Below are positions 9,601 to 17,477 of a DNA stretch of 64,000 nt, one piece after another. The notes under the pieces are model-generated. The model was not told the DNA's origin. It saw only the letters and a program-made list of their open reading frames with translations, and ran no database searches. Numbering within the stretch: the stretch's first letter is position 1; each line of letters begins with the position of its first letter. The position numbers and the translations under genes are program-made. Source of the DNA: Pantoea rodasii (lineage in GTDB: Bacteria > Pseudomonadota > Gammaproteobacteria > Enterobacterales > Enterobacteriaceae). The DNA lies in assembly GCF_002095465.1 (NCBI RefSeq), contig NZ_MLFP01000004.1, positions 327,315 to 391,314 on the forward strand, in the 5' to 3' direction.

Positions 9601-10206
9601 TCAAAATAAGCGGTCAATGGCTTGCAGAGCTTGGGGTAATGCGGTGTCGCGGCTGACGGGATCGTGCGTACCGTCCACGCGAATAAATTCCACATCGGTG
9701 ATGCCGATGTATTCGAGCGCCACGCGGATATAAGGCGTGAACTGGTCATCCTGCACAAACGGGCCGTGGGCAAACACGCTGCCGCTGGCGACCACGCTGT
9801 ACACCTTCTTGCCGTTCACCAGGCCGACTTTGGTGCCTTCCGGCGTAAACGCGAAGGTGCGTCCTGCACGAGTGATATGGTCGAACCAGGCTTTCAGCAC
9901 CGACGGCAAACCGAGGTTCCACATCGGCGACGAGATAACCAGGGTGTCGCAGGCAAACAGCTGATCCACCAGGTTTTCGGAAGTCTGAACGGCGGCACGT
10001 TGTGCATCGTTGCGCTCCTCCGGGCGGGTAAAGAACGCGCCAATGGTGAAGGCATCAAGGTGCGGCAACGGATGCTGTGCCAAATCCAGTACCGTCTCTT
10101 CCAGATCGCGATGCAGGGCACGAAGTTTCTCCACCAAACGTGCCGAGGCGTTACGTGATGCCGATCCGGCGAGATCCGGGCTGACCTGAATGTGCAGCAG
10201 TTTCAT
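9601..10206 (-). CDS. azoR: FMN-dependent NADH-azoreductase (AzoR family)
   Basis: A 201-residue flavodoxin-like quinone/azo reductase. It has the family FMN-binding pattern: a phosphate loop near the N-terminus (VSPDLAGSASRNASARLVE), the SPMWNLGLPSVLKAWFDHI block around residues 90-110 and VASGSVF. It reduces quinones and azo or nitroaromatic compounds with NADH by a two-electron mechanism. The gene overlaps the upstream acetyltransferase by 4 bases, so translation is coupled. E. coli has a single azoR in another context, so this may be a paralog under the neighbouring MocR regulator. Confidence 0.87.
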   Translation of the reverse strand: MKLLHIQVSPDLAGSASRNASARLVEKLRALHRDLEETVLDLAQHPLPHLDAFTIGAFFTRPEERNDAQRAAVQTSENLVDQLFACDTLVISSPMWNLGLPSVLKAWFDHITRAGRTFAFTPEGTKVGLVNGKKVYSVVASGSVFAHGPFVQDDQFTPYIRVALEYIGITDVEFIRVDGTHDPVSRDTALPQALQAIDRLF

Positions 10207-10643
10207 AAAGTTTCTCCCTCAGCGAGATCGCGATAAAAGTGCAGTCCCAACGCGTGGTACCCAGCGCGTTGATAAAATTGTTGTGCTCGTTGATTGCTCA
10301 GCGCGGTGTCGAGCACGATGCGGCCGCAGCCTTGTTCTCGTGCTTGCTCCGCCAGGCCGTGCAGTAATGCTGCCCCTAAACCCTGACTGCGGGTGCTGGC
10401 ACAGGTCACCAGGTCATCGATGTAGCAAAAGCGGCCATGAATAAAGCTCTCCAGCAGGCGATAGCCCGCCAGCGCCACCGGTTTGCCATTCTGCTCGAAG
10501 CCTGCCAGTTGATAGCCCTGTGCTTGCTGACGCAGCACCTGCGCGACAAACGCAGCTTCATCTGTCAGCTTGAAACGCAATTCGCGCATCAACGCATAGC
10601 AGCGCGCCAGCTCCGTGGGCGTTTGGTAATGAACAATCTTCAT
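10203..10643 (-). CDS. GNAT family N-acetyltransferase
   Basis: A 146-residue single-domain GNAT protein. The acetyl-CoA loop is visible as TRSQGLGAALLHGL (Q/RxxGxG/A), preceded by the FCYIDDLVT strand and followed by GYHALGLHFYRDL near the C-terminus. It is the first gene of the azoreductase operon and is divergent from the MocR gene across 169 bases. The substrate is not identifiable; co-transcription with redox enzymes suggests detoxification of a small molecule. Confidence 0.85.
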   Translation of the reverse strand: MKIVHYQTPTELARCYALMRELRFKLTDEAAFVAQVLRQQAQGYQLAGFEQNGKPVALAGYRLLESFIHGRFCYIDDLVTCASTRSQGLGAALLHGLAEQAREQGCGRIVLDTALSNQRAQQFYQRAGYHALGLHFYRDLAEGETL

Positions 10644-10812
10644 GGCGGCCTGTGAATGGTTGTCGGGTTGAGGGGAGCATCTTAAACTTCTATGTCGAAG
10701 GGAAAAGGGTCAATATGAGAGAAAACAGGTAGGACATGGTTGTGTTGCTGAGTGGTGCTCTCACTTTGTAGGGGCACATTCATGTGCACCTCATCGTGAT
10801 GAAGGAAGAGAG

Positions 10813-12189
10813 ATGGGCTACAAAGAAATCTACGCTCGCTATCGCCAGCAGATCCTGGAAGGGCGCTTAAAGCCGGGCGATCGGGTGCCCGCGATCCGCG
10901 TGTTGGCCAGTGAACTGCAGGTTGCGCGCAAAACCGTGGAGGCCGCCTACGAGATCCTGATCGGAGAAGGATACTTTGTCAGCCAGGGCGCGAAGGGCAC
11001 GCGCGTGAACCCTGCGCTCAATCTTGGCGAAGCGGCTGTTATCTCCACTGTGCCACCTTCCACACGGCTGGAACATCCGGTGATTGAAAGCAAAGGCGAG
11101 CTGCGACTGGGTATTCCCGCGCTGGATGAATTTCCGCACAAGAAATGGCTACTCATATCAGGGAAGGCGGCACGCACGCTGCGACCCGATGAGATGATCA
11201 TGCCCGCCATCATGGGCTACCAGCCGCTGCGCGAGGCGATTGCCAGCTACCTCAACATCTCGCGCGGGCTCAATTGCCAGCCAGAGCAGATCTTTATCAC
11301 CACCGGCTATCGCGCCAATCTGCGGCTGATCCTTTCAGTACTGGCCCATCCTCACGACAAAGTATTGTTTGAAGATCCTGGCTATTTCTTTGGCCAGAAA
11401 CTGCTGAAACGCATCGCACCAAATCTGCACTATGTGCCGGTGGATCGTGACGGTCTCGATGTGGATTTCCTGCAGCGTTATCACTCAGATGCACGCTTTG
11501 CGGTGGTGACACCAACCCATCAGAGCCCGCTCGCGGTGACGCTATCGCTGCCCCGTAAACACCAATTACTGGAGTGGGCGCAGCAGAATAACAGCTGGAT
11601 TATTGAAGACGATTACGACGGCGAGTTTCACTACACGCGCAAAGTGATCCCGGCGCTCAAAAGCCTTGATGTGCACGATCGGGTGATCTACACCGGCACC
11701 TTCAGCAAAACCATGATGCCTGCGATGCGCGTGGGTTATCTGGTGATGCCGCGAGAGACGATTGAACGTTTCAGTGAACTGGGCGAGATCCTTGAAACGG
11801 GCATGCCGTTGCTGCCGCAGAAGATTCTGGCGCAGTTCCTCAATGAAGGGCACTTCTATCGCCACATCAAGAAGATGCGGATTCTGTACCAGCAACGTCG
11901 CCGCATGATGATTGATGCGATTCACCACTGTTTACCCAACGTGTTCGAGTTTGAACTGACAGACGGCGGCATGCATATCGTCGCCTTCCTGCATCGCGGT
12001 ATTCAGGATGTGGCGCTGGCTGAGATTTGGCAGCGCCATCAACTGCGCGTGCTGCCGCTTTCTGGCTGGTACACACAAACCCAGAAACGCTACGGGCTGG
12101 TGATTGGCTACACCAATATTCAATCGTTCGAGCAGGCAGTGGATGTGCTGGAGAGGGTGGTTGAAGAAACCAAAGTGTTGATTGGCTGA
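10813..12189 (+). CDS. MocR-type transcriptional regulator (GntR HTH fused to PLP aminotransferase domain)
   Basis: A 458-residue MocR/PdxR-type regulator. Residues 1-75 form a GntR winged helix (YRQQILEGRLKPGDRVPAIR, LQVARKTVEAAYEIL). The rest is an aminotransferase fold I domain with the PLP lysine motif GTFSKTMMPAMRVGY and the aspartate block IIEDDYDGEF. The ATG has a strong AAGGAAGAGAG site. It faces the GNAT-azoR-AhpD operon, and MocR proteins usually control the divergent neighbour, so that operon is the likely target. The effector is unknown, probably an amine or amino-acid-like compound binding the PLP domain. Confidence 0.9.
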   Translation: MGYKEIYARYRQQILEGRLKPGDRVPAIRVLASELQVARKTVEAAYEILIGEGYFVSQGAKGTRVNPALNLGEAAVISTVPPSTRLEHPVIESKGELRLGIPALDEFPHKKWLLISGKAARTLRPDEMIMPAIMGYQPLREAIASYLNISRGLNCQPEQIFITTGYRANLRLILSVLAHPHDKVLFEDPGYFFGQKLLKRIAPNLHYVPVDRDGLDVDFLQRYHSDARFAVVTPTHQSPLAVTLSLPRKHQLLEWAQQNNSWIIEDDYDGEFHYTRKVIPALKSLDVHDRVIYTGTFSKTMMPAMRVGYLVMPRETIERFSELGEILETGMPLLPQKILAQFLNEGHFYRHIKKMRILYQQRRRMMIDAIHHCLPNVFEFELTDGGMHIVAFLHRGIQDVALAEIWQRHQLRVLPLSGWYTQTQKRYGLVIGYTNIQSFEQAVDVLERVVEETKVLIG

Positions 12190-12233
12190 TGGGTTGATTG
12201 GCGGATGGGTTGATGAGCTGATGGGAAGATGGG

Positions 12234-12258
12234 CCGTAGCGGCGCAATTTATTGCGCT
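12234..12258. repeat. Short GC/AT palindromic repeat, copy 4
   Basis: GCGGCGCAATTTATTGCGC here is identical in its core to copy 1 at 1577-1605, preceded by the same CCGTwGC flank. It lies in the 240-base gap after the MocR gene. Confidence 0.65.
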
Positions 12259-12427
12259 CCCCATCAATAGTAAATAAGACGCGAGGGACAGCTCGCGCCT
12301 TATTCATGATCACTTCACCCACTATCATTCCAGTTGCAGAACGGCGGCGATCGAGAGACGCCCGATGTGCTTCAATGCGGGGGAACGAAAGCCGCCAACG
12401 CACCTGCAACCCGAAGTAGGGCGGGGA

Positions 12428-12946
12428 TTACATGCCGATGTATTTCTTGCCTTGCTTCAGCACCACGTCACAGGCCTTAGTCTTCACTTTCTCACCCATC
12501 GGCGAATTGCTCAGACTCTGCAAATTCAGCTGCTGACCGTTGCCGGTGTTCAGCAAACCTTGCAGACCCTGCTGGTAATCGGTTTTCTGCTCCTGGGCGG
12601 CAGGACTGCTCAGGCCGAGCTTGCTTAGCACCTGATCCTTCACCGATGACACATTGTTATCCACTACGTTGTGCTGCACGCAGTAGGACATTACGCCTGC
12701 GGCGTTGGTCATGCTGTTGGAGCTAACCGCCTTGTCACCGCCATTCAGCAAACCGCTCAGCGAAGAGAGCGACAAACCGCTGTTCTGCGAGTTGCTGGTG
12801 GTGGTGCTATTGCTATTATTTTGCTGAGACAACTGCGATGCCGCGCTGCTCAACTGATCCTGCCAACTCGCTGCCGAAGCACTTCCTGCAGTCAGTGCCG
12901 CCGCGATACCCAATCCCCAAATGATGCGTTGTGTTGCTTTGTTCAT
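12428..12946 (-). CDS. yjjA: YjjA, DUF2501 exported protein
   Basis: A 172-residue periplasmic protein of the DUF2501 family, matching E. coli YjjA. A signal peptide ends at SAASA, followed by the family start SWQDQLSSAASQL. A serine/asparagine-rich low-complexity stretch lies around residues 45-60, then LSLSSLSGLLNGG, a cysteine in VMSYCVQH and the C-terminal KVKTKACDVVLKQG. The two cysteines may pair in the periplasm. Function is unknown. It is transcribed alone, away from leuX. Confidence 0.9.
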   Translation of the reverse strand: MNKATQRIIWGLGIAAALTAGSASAASWQDQLSSAASQLSQQNNSNSTTTSNSQNSGLSLSSLSGLLNGGDKAVSSNSMTNAAGVMSYCVQHNVVDNNVSSVKDQVLSKLGLSSPAAQEQKTDYQQGLQGLLNTGNGQQLNLQSLSNSPMGEKVKTKACDVVLKQGKKYIGM

Positions 12947-13156
12947 CTCAACCTCTTTGTTTTATACATCTGACGCTGTCAGTTTTGGTTAAGAGAGGCA
13001 TAAGCACGGAAAGTTCCGAAGTCGCGGGAGTTTGGGAATGTTCTGGAATCGGCACAGGAAAGCGCCTGAATGGCACTCGTGCTGTTGTGTTTGCACCTCA
13101 GAACCGGCGAAGTGCTGATTTTTTCAACGGTCAGCGCACAACCCTGTCGATTCCGG

Positions 13157-13184
13157 TTGCGCACTCTGCGCGTAACGGTATAAT
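13157..13184 (+). promoter_or_regulatory. Probable sigma-70 promoter of leuX
   Basis: TTGCGC at 13157-13162 and a consensus TATAAT at 13179-13184 are separated by 16 bases, ending 28 bases before the tRNA. A GC-containing discriminator (CCCCAACG) follows, typical of stringently controlled stable-RNA promoters. Confidence 0.7.
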
Positions 13185-13212
13185 CCCCAACGTTTTCCGC
13201 ATCCTCTTCAGT

Positions 13213-13297
13213 GCCGAAGTGGCGAAATCGGTAGACGCAGTTGATTCAAAATCAACCGTAGAGATACATGTCGGTTCGAGTCCGACCTTCGGCACCA
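13213..13297 (+). tRNA. leuX: tRNA-Leu (anticodon CAA)
   Basis: An 85-base class II tRNA with an encoded CCA end. The acceptor stem GCCGAAG pairs with CTTCGGC. The anticodon stem GTTGA/TCAAC encloses loop TTCAAAA, giving anticodon CAA for UUG codons. The variable arm is long and the T-loop is GTTCGAGTC. It matches E. coli leuX almost base for base. In enterobacteria leuX is a classic integration site for P4-like islands. The next 9 kb here is accessory-like, but I find no integrase and no downstream copy of the tRNA 3' end. Confidence 0.97.
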
Positions 13298-13318
13298 TCG
13301 ATTGATGCAAAAAATTAA

Positions 13319-13341
13319 GTCGCTTACGAGCGGCTTTTTTT
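13319..13341 (+). terminator. Intrinsic terminator of leuX
   Basis: GTCGC and GCGGC pair (one G-T wobble) around a six-base loop and are followed by seven T, 21 bases after the tRNA end. Confidence 0.8.
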
Positions 13342-13791
13342 GTGCCTGAAATTCAGTAATACACACTCCCTCTAAACGAAAAAATCTTCAACAATCCCAA
13401 ACAAATCAGTAAGCATCTTTAAAATTGCGATGGATACGGCCAAAAGTCCACGAAGTAAAACAGGACCGAAAGAGGCAAGAAATAGATTTTAAAACTGAAT
13501 TTTCTGGACTGAGAAAGCAGCGCCCCCTTACGGGGGTCTCAGCTGCCTTGAGGCAGGTCAGGACACTTTACCGTCATGGACGAACCTGTTACCAGGAAGT
13601 GGGATGCGATTTTGTTGCCAAAATCCCTGTAACCATCCGAAGTTCAAATAATACCCGGCAAGCCTTAGATTTGCAATTGCAGGACAGATACAACAGTGTT
13701 TTGACCTCACACTTATGGATAGAGACCATGAGAATCTCATCCCGCCTTCTCAGATGAGTTAATGATTTTACTCAGAGAGTTAGCATCGATT
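13342..13791. other. 450-base region without a recognised gene; small tandem hairpins
   Basis: No conserved protein is recognisable. A 110-codon plus-strand frame (13425-13757) looks random in composition. The stretch 13509-13554 folds into close hairpins: outer arms CTGAGA/TCTCAG around CCCCC-TTAC-GGGGG, then CTGCC-TTGA-GGCAG. A third perfect hairpin, GATTTTG-TTGC-CAAAATC, lies near 13608-13625. This could be a structured RNA or the remains of an inserted element; see findings. Confidence 0.4.
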
Positions 13792-14199
13792 TCACCGCAC
13801 CCAATACCCCACGGTCACCTGATTACTCAACACCGTTACCGCAGGCGCTATCGTGCCGCGCACCGCTGAAAAATACTCAAACCACAACGGTCCGCCAGCC
13901 GGAAAGCCGTGCGGCATGGCCATTTCTCCGCGCAATCCCGGCAGCCTCACGCAGCGACCGCCGCCGCAGACCTGCACCTGAAACCCCATTGGCACGGGCC
14001 CATCGACGGCGATGCGCCATGCCAGATGCCTTGCCATCGCGCCCGCAGGAGGCGGCACGGCAGGCTGTACCGGACGGCCTTTAAACACTTGTTTACCTTG
14101 AGTGATCACGCCGCCAAAGCTCTGGCTGCTCCATGATCCTTCCGCAGCCAGCGCCAGCGGCGAGATTAACAGCAGCCCAAACCACATCCAGCATCGCAT
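13792..14199 (-). CDS. flhE: Flagellar protein FlhE
   Basis: A 135-residue periplasmic protein with a signal peptide (about residues 1-18, ending LALAA). The mature part has the FlhE pattern: GSWSSQSFGG, then HLAWRIAVDGPVPMGFQVQVC with a second cysteine in RCVRLPGLRGE, and the C-terminal PAVTVLSNQVTVGYWVR. In enterics FlhE follows flhA and gates or chaperones flagellar assembly at the rod. Here it also follows flhA, but 170 bases away and with flhA broken. The gene itself appears intact. Confidence 0.82.
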   Translation of the reverse strand: MRCWMWFGLLLISPLALAAEGSWSSQSFGGVITQGKQVFKGRPVQPAVPPPAGAMARHLAWRIAVDGPVPMGFQVQVCGGGRCVRLPGLRGEMAMPHGFPAGGPLWFEYFSAVRGTIAPAVTVLSNQVTVGYWVR

Positions 14200-14370
14200 C
14201 AGGTTTTACCTCCAGTCAGCCAAGTCCAATCCCATTCCGATCTTTTACACTCATCACTGCGAATAAGTTTTAATCTCCTGTTCGCTGTATCCGGCCCTAT
14301 ACAGGTCTTCTGCATCTATTTTCACGAATCAGGCTGAGCCATGCCCAATCTCACATAGGCCCGCTCCGCA

Positions 14371-16049
14371 TCAGCTTTTCCCCCCAATCAGCCACGTCAT
14401 ACGCACGTTGCGCTGGCTGCTGATCTCCTGACTGGAGAGCACCGCCATCTGCGGGAAAAGGCGGCGCAAATAGCGCGACAGCATCAGTCGCAGCGCCGGA
14501 TTCACCAGCAGCACCGGCGGCGCACCTAATCCTTCCTGATGCATCAGCGCTTGTTCGGTCTGTTTCATCAGGCTCTCGGCTATGCCCGGCTCGATGGCGC
14601 TGCCGCTTTGCGTCGCCTGCACCAGCAGCTGTTCCAGTGATACGTCCAGCCCAATTACCTGAATGTCTTCCTCGCCGGAGAACCACTGCTGCGTAATGGC
14701 GCGCGCCAGACGTGCTCGCACGCGGGCAGTGAGTTCATCGGCATCGCTGCTGGCCGTAACAAACTCTGCCAGCGTATCGATAATGGTGCGCATATCGCGG
14801 ATCGGCACGCGCTCTGCCAACAGGTTCTGCAACACCTTGTGCAGCAAGGTCAGGCTGATGACGGCGGGTATCAGATCCTCCACCAGTTTAGGGGCATGTT
14901 TGCTGAGCTGATCCAGCAACTGCTGCGCTTCCTGACGGCCAAACAGCTCTTCGGTATGGGTTGAGATCAGATGATTAAGATGGGTGGCGACCACGGAACT
15001 GGGATCGACCACGGTATAGCCCAGCGTTTGCGCCAGTTCGCGCTGCACCTCGTCGATCCACAACGCGGGCAATCCAAAGGTGGGTTCGATGCACGGTGTG
15101 CCGGGAATCTCACCTTCGGCACAGCCGGGATCGATCGCCATCCAGCGATCGGGCTGGATCTCGCCGTGGCCGATCTCCACGCCTTTGAGCAAAATGCGAT
15201 AGCGAGTGGGCGGCAAATCAAGGTTGTCACGGATATGCACTGCAGGGGGTAAGAAGCCCATCTGCTGGGCGAATTTTTGCGGATACCGCGTACGCGGGTC
15301 AGCAACTGGCCTTGCTGCTCGTGATCGACCATCGGGATCAGGCGATAACCGACTTCCAGTCCAAGCTCATCCTCCAGCTGAACATCTGCCCAGCTCGCTT
15401 CATTGACCTGCGCAGCCTCGCTTTCTGAACGCGTCAGGGGCGAAGCACCAGCTGCCGGTTGCTGCAGGGTGCGGCCGCGCAGCCACCAGGCCAATCCGAG
15501 CAACAGGGCAGTAAACAGCAGGAAAACGATGTTCGGCATGCCGGGAATCAGCCCGAGCAAGCCAATCACCACAGCGGCCAGCGTCAGCACGCGCGGAGAG
15601 GTAAACAGCTGGCCCACCATCTGCTCGCCCACATCCTGATCGTTGACCACCCGTGTGACCACTACGCCCGCTGCGGTGGAGATCACCAGTCCTGGAATCT
15701 GAGCCACCAGGCCATCGCCAATGGTCAACAGCGTATAGGTTTCCCCCGCCACGCCCATGGTCATGTCATGCTGCATTACGCCGATGATCAGGCCGCCGAT
15801 GATGTTGATCGCCATGATCATCAGTCCGGCAATCGCATCGCCGCGCACAAATTTACTGGCACCGTCCATCGAGCCGTAAAAGTCCGCTTCCTGCGTCACC
15901 TCTTTGCGACGTCGCTTGGCTTCCTCTTCACCGATCAAACCGGCGTTGAGATCGGCGTCGATCGCCATCTGCTTGCCGGGCATGCCATCCAGCGTGAAAC
16001 GCGCGCCGACTTCAGCGATACGTCCGGCGCCTTTGGTAATTACCATAAA
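14371..16049 (-). pseudogene. flhA: flhA remnant, 5'-truncated and frameshifted (flagellar export gate)
   Basis: The remains of FlhA, the membrane export-gate protein of the flagellar type III apparatus (about 690 residues when complete). The sequence begins inside the protein at FMVITKGAGRIAEVGARF, the FHIPEP region around residue 140 of E. coli FlhA, so the first transmembrane helices are gone. It continues through LDGMPGKQMAIDADLNAGLI, RGDAIAGLMIM and MVDHEQQGQLLTRVRGIRK. There the frame slips at the T5 run 15274-15278 (A5 on the coding strand; A6 would restore KKFAQ, then MGFLPPAVHIRDN). The remaining cytoplasmic domain runs to IGGKS at the end. The 5' edge abuts motA in opposite orientation. 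It is non-functional because of the truncation, whatever the status of the slip. Confidence 0.88.
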
Positions 16050-16050
16050 G

Positions 16051-16581
16051 TTGAAAAATTTCGTACTGGATTATTTCCGCCTGATGATCGCCGGCAGCAT
16101 GAATGCGCATGAAATCGAAGCGCTGATGGACGAAGAAATTGAAACCTGCGAAGAGGAGTTGGAAGTGCCGGCCAACAGCATGAACACGCTTGGGGATGGC
16201 TTTCCTGCTTTCGGTATTGTGGCGGCGGTGATGGGGGTGGTGAACGCTCTGGCCGCTGCCGATCGCCCGGCCTCCGAGCTGGGCGTGCTGATCGCCCACG
16301 CTATGGTCGGCACCTTCCTCGGTATCCTGCTGGCTTACGGTTTCGTGCTGCCGCTTGCCACGCTGTTACGGCAGAAGAGTAGCGATCAGGTCAAAATTTT
16401 GCAGTGCATCAAAGTCACGTTGCTCTCCAGCCTGAACGGCTATGCGCCGCAGATTGCGGTGGAATTTGGCCGCAAAACCATCTTCACCAGCGAACGTCCC
16501 TCCTTTGAAGAGCTGGAAGAACACGTGCGCAGTGTGAAATCGAATGCCAGCAAAATGAAACCGTCGGACGCCAGCGCATGA
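16051..16581 (+). pseudogene. motA: motA remnant, 5'-truncated (flagellar stator)
   Basis: The C-terminal 176 or so residues of MotA (about 295 in E. coli). The recognisable protein starts at FVLDYFRLMIAG, equivalent to about residue 150, and runs through EIEALMDEEIET, VPANSMNTLGDGFPAFGIVAAVMGVV, ADRPASELG and LIAHAMVGTFLGILLAYGF to the end. The first two membrane helices and the start are missing. The break point coincides with the break in flhA on the other strand. The stop overlaps the motB start (ATGA). Without the N-terminal helices no stator channel could form. Confidence 0.88.
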
Positions 16582-17477
16582 AGGACGGCAGCCCGGTTAT
16601 CATCGTTCGTCGCCGTAAAAAGCATAAGCATGCGCATCACGGCGGCACGTGGAAAATCGCCTATGCCGATTTCATCACCGCGATGATGGCGTTCTTTTTG
16701 GTGATGTGGCTGCTGTCGCAGTCCACCGCGCAGCAACGCGAAATGATTGCCGATTACTTTCGCACCCCGTTAAAAACCACGCTGGCGCAGGGCAACAAAG
16801 CCAGCCTGAGCGATAGCGTCATTCCCGGCGGCGGCGACGACCTGATTAAACAGCAGGGCGAAGTCTATAAAAGCAGGCTGGATGCGTTGAAGCGCCAGAT
16901 GGAGAGCCTGAAGCGGGCAAAACAGAAACTGCAGCAGATGATTGCCACCGATCCCCGACTGAATAATTTCCAGTCCAATTTGCTGCTGACGCTGACCCAG
17001 GATGGTCTGCTGATTCAGATTACCGATTCGCAGCAGCGCCCGATGTTCAAGTTGGGCAGCGAACAGCCCGAACCCTACATGTTGGGCATTCTTGAGGCGT
17101 TGGTGCCGCTGCTCAACGAGTTACCAAATGCGATCAGTCTGACCGGCCACACCGATTCGCTGCCCTACGCGGGCGGTGTCAGTGGATACAGCAATTGGGA
17201 ACTGTCAGCGGGACGTTCCAACGCCACGCGACGTGTGCTAACCCATGGCGGATTGGCAGATGAACGTTTTCTGCGGGTGATTGGCACCGCCAGCCGTATG
17301 CCGCTGGAAGAGAGCACGCCAGACGATCCTCGTAATCGCCGCATCAGTATTCTTGTCCTCAGCCACATGAAAAAGCAGGAGATCCAGATGGAAAACACCC
17401 TCGCGCAGCACCCTGATGCCCTATTGCAGGATGCTTCCATTCAGCCTGTTGAAGGACACTCCGATGGAATTGAATGA
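16578..17477 (+). CDS. motB: Flagellar motor protein MotB
   Basis: A 299-residue stator subunit, complete by comparison with E. coli MotB. It has the N-terminal basic stretch, a single membrane helix WKIAYADFITAMMAFFLVMW carrying the proton-binding aspartate (D31), and an OmpA-like peptidoglycan-binding domain (SLTGHTDSLPY, GYSNWELSAGRSNATRR, NRRISILVL). The ATG overlaps the motA stop by 4 bases and the end overlaps cheA by 14 bases. Its MotA partner is truncated here, so it can only work if another motA exists elsewhere. Confidence 0.92.
   Translation: MKDGSPVIIVRRRKKHKHAHHGGTWKIAYADFITAMMAFFLVMWLLSQSTAQQREMIADYFRTPLKTTLAQGNKASLSDSVIPGGGDDLIKQQGEVYKSRLDALKRQMESLKRAKQKLQQMIATDPRLNNFQSNLLLTLTQDGLLIQITDSQQRPMFKLGSEQPEPYMLGILEALVPLLNELPNAISLTGHTDSLPYAGGVSGYSNWELSAGRSNATRRVLTHGGLADERFLRVIGTASRMPLEESTPDDPRNRRISILVLSHMKKQEIQMENTLAQHPDALLQDASIQPVEGHSDGIE

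Noticed and set aside
13425..13757. A 110-residue plus-strand protein after leuX
   Set aside because: No recognisable family, no good ribosome-binding site, mixed composition, and it overlaps several RNA-like hairpins.
16006..16600. A complete minus-strand gene opposite motA
   Set aside because: These frames are shadows of the motA remnant and have no family similarity.
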